Of a stretch of DNA of 39,944 nucleotides, positions 36,085-39,944 are shown piece after piece. This DNA is from Acidobacteriota bacterium (GTDB lineage: Bacteria > Acidobacteriota > Terriglobia > Terriglobales > Acidobacteriaceae). The position numbers were made by a program, and so were the translations under genes. Position 1 is the first letter of the stretch. Every line of letters starts with the position of its first letter. The stretch is taken from NCBI GenBank assembly GCA_021819585.1, contig JAKAQS010000007.1:1-39944 (forward strand). Reading direction: 5' to 3'. Below the pieces are notes generated by a model, which worked only from the letters and a program-made list of their open reading frames with translations, made no database searches and was not told where the DNA came from.

Positions 36085-36815
36085 ATCTCAACCGACGCCA
36101 ATTTCTCGTACTGGTGCCCGTCGCGGCAGCCGCATGGCAGTATGTGCTGGCGGGTACTCCCCAGGACGCTCCCAACTACCAACTCACCGAACATTGGTGG
36201 GGCATGTTGCTCGATATCACCAAGTGCATCGGCTGCGGAAACTGCGTCCGCGCATGCCAGGCGGAAAACGATGTGCCGGATGAGTACTTTCGCACCTGGG
36301 TCGAGCGCTACCTGAGAACCGATTGGAACCTGACCACTCCAGAGGTCATCTCTCCCGATGGCGGCAAAGAGGGCTTCCCGGCCGCCGAAGAAGTCAAGAA
36401 CGGCATGTACTTCTTCGTTCCCAAGATGTGCAACCACTGCGCCGACTCCCCGTGTACCCAGGTATGTCCCGTAGGGGCCACCTTCATTACTCCGGATGGC
36501 GTGGTGCTGATCGACCAGACCTACTGTCTTGGCTGCGCCTACTGCGTGCAGGCCTGCCCGTATGGCTGCCGCTATATTCACCCCACAAAACACGTCGCCG
36601 ACAAGTGTACGCTCTGCTATCACCGCATCACCAAGGGCCTTACCACCGCCTGCTGTGAGAACTGCCCCACCGGCGCGCGTCAACTGGTCGATCTCAAAAA
36701 CCCCAATGATCCCATCCACGCCTTTCTGAAGACTCATGATGTGCATGTCCTCAAGCCGGAGATGGCGACGGGAGCGAAGGCGTTTTACAACGGTTTGGAT
36801 GGCTCAGTGCGATAG
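36081..36815 (+). CDS. Tat-exported ferredoxin subunit with four [4Fe-4S] sites
   Basis: Electron-transfer subunit of 244 residues, related to PsrB/NrfC/DsrO. The N-terminus MNLNRRQFLVLVPVAAAA is a twin-arginine signal, so it works on the periplasmic side. Cysteine groups: 49-52-55-59, 117-120-125-129, 149-152-155-159, and 176-179 with 191/192 and 195. It would pass electrons between the tetraheme protein and the NrfD-type membrane subunit. Coupled by a four-base overlap to the gene before and 30 bases from the gene after. No molybdopterin catalytic subunit is encoded next to it. Confidence 0.93.
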   Translation: MNLNRRQFLVLVPVAAAAWQYVLAGTPQDAPNYQLTEHWWGMLLDITKCIGCGNCVRACQAENDVPDEYFRTWVERYLRTDWNLTTPEVISPDGGKEGFPAAEEVKNGMYFFVPKMCNHCADSPCTQVCPVGATFITPDGVVLIDQTYCLGCAYCVQACPYGCRYIHPTKHVADKCTLCYHRITKGLTTACCENCPTGARQLVDLKNPNDPIHAFLKTHDVHVLKPEMATGAKAFYNGLDGSVR

Positions 36816-36845
36816 TCACTGAGATAGAAGGAGGAACGGACCATT

Positions 36846-38036
36846 ATGGGCGGCGTCGAAGGCTACATGTATCCCAATGAGATCAATCTGTACTGGAGCG
36901 TCCTGATCGTCGTGTACCCCTACGTAACGGGACTGGTTGCAGGCGCGTTTATCCTGGCGTCCCTGGTGCGCATCTTCAACGTGAGAGAGGTGGCGCCCAC
37001 CTATCGCCTTGCTCTATTGACCGCCTTGGCGTTTCTGATCGTGGCGCCCTTGCCGCTGCTGCTCCACCTCGGCCATCCCGAGCGCTCCTTTGAGATGTAC
37101 TTCACCCCTCATGACACCTCGGCCATGGCCATGTTTGGCTACGTCTATATCTGGTACCTGATGGCTGTGCTGTTATTCGAGATCTGGCTCGACTTCCGCC
37201 AGGACATCATCCTCACGGCCCGCTCCTCGAAAGGCCTCAAGCGAACCTTCTATTTCCTGCTGAGCCTGGGCTCAAACAACACCAGTGAGCACTCTCTCGC
37301 CATCGATGAAAGGGCCGGATGGATCGTCACCCTGATTGGCATACCCTCGGCGTTTCTTCTGCACGGGTACGTTGGCTTCATCTTCGGTTCGATCAAGGCC
37401 AATCCATGGTGGAGTTCACCCCTTATGCCGGTGGTCTTCATCTTCTCCGCCATGGTCTCTGGCATCGCCTTGGTGCTCCTGGTGTACATGTTCACCACCC
37501 GCGTGCGGCGCCGCGAAATCGACATGCCCTGCGTGGACACCATCGCCAAGTATCTCTTCTATATCTTCATCATCGACTTCGTTCTCGAGATGCTCGACCT
37601 GGTCCATCGCATCTATGTCGCCGACGAAAGCTTCCGTTCCATCAGCTTCATGGTCCACACCAAACTCTACTTCTCCCAGATCGTGCTGCAGATCTACATC
37701 GGAACGCTGGCGCCCCTGCTCCTCCTGGGCATCGTTCAGGTGACCAGATTCTCCCCAGCCGTGCGCAAGGCCATCTATGTTGTCTCGGCTGCGCTGGTTG
37801 AGGTCGCCGTCCTCTCCATGCGCTGGAATGTGGTCATCGGCGGGCAACTCTTCTCCAAGAGCTTCCTCGGATACACCACCTACAAGATCGGCCTGATTAC
37901 GCACGAAGGTGTGCTTATGTCCATCTTTCTTACCCTGCTCCCTTTGGGAATCCTATGGATTCTGGTCAAGATACTTCCACCCTGGCCGGATCTCAAGCGG
38001 GGCATGAACCACGCCGCAGGTACGACCATGCCATAA
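36846..38036 (+). CDS. NrfD/PsrC-type quinone-interacting membrane subunit
   Basis: Integral membrane protein of 396 residues with about nine or ten helices. The pattern INLYWSVLIVVYPYVTGLVAG, LLLHLGHPERSFEMY and the later Glu/Asp-containing helices are typical of NrfD/PsrC/DsrP proteins, which exchange electrons and protons with the quinone pool. Together with the tetraheme and ferredoxin proteins it forms a quinone:cytochrome oxidoreductase-like module. ATG 36846 has GGAGG about ten bases upstream. The direction of electron flow cannot be read from sequence. Confidence 0.92.
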   Translation: MGGVEGYMYPNEINLYWSVLIVVYPYVTGLVAGAFILASLVRIFNVREVAPTYRLALLTALAFLIVAPLPLLLHLGHPERSFEMYFTPHDTSAMAMFGYVYIWYLMAVLLFEIWLDFRQDIILTARSSKGLKRTFYFLLSLGSNNTSEHSLAIDERAGWIVTLIGIPSAFLLHGYVGFIFGSIKANPWWSSPLMPVVFIFSAMVSGIALVLLVYMFTTRVRRREIDMPCVDTIAKYLFYIFIIDFVLEMLDLVHRIYVADESFRSISFMVHTKLYFSQIVLQIYIGTLAPLLLLGIVQVTRFSPAVRKAIYVVSAALVEVAVLSMRWNVVIGGQLFSKSFLGYTTYKIGLITHEGVLMSIFLTLLPLGILWILVKILPPWPDLKRGMNHAAGTTMP

Positions 38037-38074
38037 ATGCGCCCGGGTTAGGCTTCCCCGGCGAAGAAGGGACT

Positions 38075-39826
38075 ATGAACGAAGACCCTTTCGAAGAGAT
38101 CGAGCAGTTGAGTCAACGCCTGGACGCTCGATTGCGTGCATTGGAGATGCGGGTTGCCCACCTGGAGCGCCACCGGGAAGCATCCTCATCCCCGACACAG
38201 TCTTCGCTCTCGAATTCCCTGGAAGGCGGCGCCGCATCCGCAATACCGTCTCTGCCCAGCACGGGCGGAACCTTCCCCATTCTTGGCAGGGCAGTGCTTG
38301 GCATCGCCGGCGCTTACCTTCTTCGCGCCATGGCTCAGGTAGCTTTCCCTCTGCATATCGCGGTTCTAGCACTGGCCATCCTCTACGCCATGAGCTGGCT
38401 GGCGCTAGCCGCGAGGGTTCGCAATGCAGCATGGTTTGCTCGCCCCACCTACGCTCTCGCTTCTGCTCTGATTCTCATTCCCATGCTGTGGGAGATGACG
38501 CTTCGCTTCCAAATGCTCAGCCCGGTCATGAGTGCCTGCGTTCTTGGAGCCTTCGCGCTGGAGGGTTTGGTTCTTACCTGGAGCCGTTACAGTGCGACCG
38601 TGCTCTGGTTGGCCTATAGCGCTTCCCTGGCGGGAGCCATCGCACTCATGTTCGCCACTCATCAGGTGATGCCATTTGGCTGGGTAACGCTAGGAGTTGC
38701 TCTGGTGAGCGAGATCGCCCAATGCGTCGGCCATAGGCTTCGGGGCCGTATCCTCGCCGCGGTTGCGATCGACTTGATCGTCAGCTTTCTGATCTACGTC
38801 TACTCCATGCCAGAGAACGCTCGCCCAGCGTACCCGGGCGCATCGATCCCTATTCTGGTCGCGCTGGCATCCATTCCGTTCTTTCTCTATCTTGGCAGCT
38901 ACTCTTTCCAGGTTCTATCCAAGACGCGGACCATCACTGTCTTTGAGATGGCTCAGATCGTGCTCACATTCTTCTTTGCCGGTTACGGTTCAATGGTGCT
39001 CAGCTCCGGGCGCTATCAGATCGCCATAGGAGCCATCTGCATTGCATTGTCTGCCGCGGGCTATGGCATTGCTCCATGGCGTTTCGGCGATCAACACCAC
39101 CTGCTCAACCTTCGCGCTTATACCACTGCAAGTACAGCCTGGATGCTTCTCGGTTGTTCCCTTGCGCTTCCCCATGCATGGTTAGCGCCGGCGCTGGGTC
39201 TGGCGGCTTTCATCGTAACCTTCGTTGGAGATCGCCGGTCGGAGCCTATTTTGCTGGCCCAGGGCGGAGCGTATCTGTTGGCGGCTTCGTTCTTCTCAGG
39301 GCTTCTGGAGTTCTGCTTGCATGCGCTCTCTGGGACACAACCCTTAGCGCCTACATGGATCATCTTGTTCGTTCTGGCATGCGCTCTACTTGCCTACGCA
39401 GCCGGAGTCCGGAGTCCGCGGGAACAGACGGAGGTCGAGGTCGCACAGCTTGTTTCAGCGGCTTTGATTAGCGCAACCGCGGCGTCCTTCGCAACGTTTT
39501 TCATTCAGACGGCCATCGCGCATGGCGGAGGCACGCGACTGCTATACAGCGGCGGCTTGCTGGAGTTCCTTCAGACGCTGATTTTGTGCAGTCTTTCTCT
39601 CTGCCTGGCGACATTCGGACCGCGCTGGAACAAGAGCATCTTGACCTGGCTGGCCTACACAACACTAGTGATTGCCGCCGCCAAGATCCTGCTTGAGGAT
39701 GCGCTCCATGGACATCTGGTGCTCATCGCCGCAGCGTTCATCCTCTATGCTGCCACCCTGATGCTTCTGCCGCGCCTCGCCAGTCCTCACCGCAAGGAAC
39801 CGGCTCAGATCTCAAGGCTCATCTGA
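38075..39826 (+). CDS. DUF2339-like polytopic membrane protein
   Basis: Protein of 583 residues. Residues about 5-35 form a coiled coil (LSQRLDARLRALEMRVAHLE). A Ser/Pro-rich linker follows, then about 14-16 membrane helices from residue 70 to the end. This layout is typical of DUF2339 proteins, whose function is unknown. ATG 38075 has GAAGAAGG upstream and lies 38 bases after the NrfD stop; the frame is open further back into the NrfD gene but that is a shadow. It may be co-transcribed with the NrfD module. The last 118 bases of the window hold nothing recognisable. Confidence 0.75.
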   Translation: MNEDPFEEIEQLSQRLDARLRALEMRVAHLERHREASSSPTQSSLSNSLEGGAASAIPSLPSTGGTFPILGRAVLGIAGAYLLRAMAQVAFPLHIAVLALAILYAMSWLALAARVRNAAWFARPTYALASALILIPMLWEMTLRFQMLSPVMSACVLGAFALEGLVLTWSRYSATVLWLAYSASLAGAIALMFATHQVMPFGWVTLGVALVSEIAQCVGHRLRGRILAAVAIDLIVSFLIYVYSMPENARPAYPGASIPILVALASIPFFLYLGSYSFQVLSKTRTITVFEMAQIVLTFFFAGYGSMVLSSGRYQIAIGAICIALSAAGYGIAPWRFGDQHHLLNLRAYTTASTAWMLLGCSLALPHAWLAPALGLAAFIVTFVGDRRSEPILLAQGGAYLLAASFFSGLLEFCLHALSGTQPLAPTWIILFVLACALLAYAAGVRSPREQTEVEVAQLVSAALISATAASFATFFIQTAIAHGGGTRLLYSGGLLEFLQTLILCSLSLCLATFGPRWNKSILTWLAYTTLVIAAAKILLEDALHGHLVLIAAAFILYAATLMLLPRLASPHRKEPAQISRLI

Positions 39827-39944
39827 GATTTTACTGAAGCGCAAGACTCCGGCCCCCCAAACTACCCAACCCGTTGCTTTCCTCCGCTGCCACTCCATGA
39901 TCTGCCGCGCCCCGCTCGGCGCCCTATCCGGAGCGACAGGATAG

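Noticed and set aside
1-39944. CRISPR arrays, tRNA and rRNA genes
   Set aside because: No regularly spaced direct repeats and no cloverleaf or rRNA signatures were seen when reading both strands.

Overview
The window looks like chromosomal DNA of an Acidobacteriota member, probably class Terriglobia/Acidobacteriaceae. The reasons are an Oar-type TonB-dependent receptor of about 1,170 residues with an N-terminal carboxypeptidase-regulatory domain, several secreted glycosidases, a PEP-CTERM protein, a HipA_2-type kinase and a GC-rich composition. This assignment is inference from gene content; there is no rRNA in the window.

Layout. (1) 58-11247, all plus strand: a sugar-use block with an outer-membrane receptor, a GH3 beta-glucosidase, a decayed GH42 beta-galactosidase tail, a Tat-exported six-hairpin glycosidase-like protein, an alditol-oxidase-like flavoprotein and an SDR sugar dehydrogenase. 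(2) 11890-14707: a PEP-CTERM protein, then minus-strand bifunctional nuclease and miaB. (3) 14896-20117, plus strand: a leucine/isovalerate (liu-type) block with an acyl-CoA carboxylase beta subunit, an acyl-CoA dehydrogenase, an HMG-CoA lyase and an enoyl-CoA hydratase. The biotin-carrying alpha subunit is absent. (4) 20322-22978, minus strand: glucuronate isomerase and an ECF sigma factor carrying its own C-terminal zinc-finger (anti-sigma-like) domain. (5) 22979-24507: a gene-poor scar with a frameshifted IS630-family transposase remnant.

(6) 24508-39826 is the most unusual part, a large electron-transfer region. A secreted cupredoxin is followed by a tightly packed operon: a GltD-like FAD protein with extra Fe-S domains, a Rieske protein, a split b6-type cytochrome b in two genes, an octaheme cytochrome c and a monoheme lipoprotein cytochrome. 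A monoheme outer-membrane barrel protein with Cyc2-like layout comes next. After a minus-strand HipA-like kinase there is a second module: a membrane-anchored tetraheme cytochrome, a Tat-exported four-cluster ferredoxin, an NrfD-type quinone-interacting membrane protein and a DUF2339-like membrane protein. No molybdopterin or other catalytic subunit accompanies the NrfD module.

Read together, the genes encode 14 c-type hemes plus copper, Rieske and [4Fe-4S] centres. They could connect the quinone pool and a cytoplasmic flavoprotein to the outer membrane. Extracellular electron transfer, either metal reduction or Fe(II)-type oxidation with reverse electron flow, is a hypothesis and not shown by the sequence.
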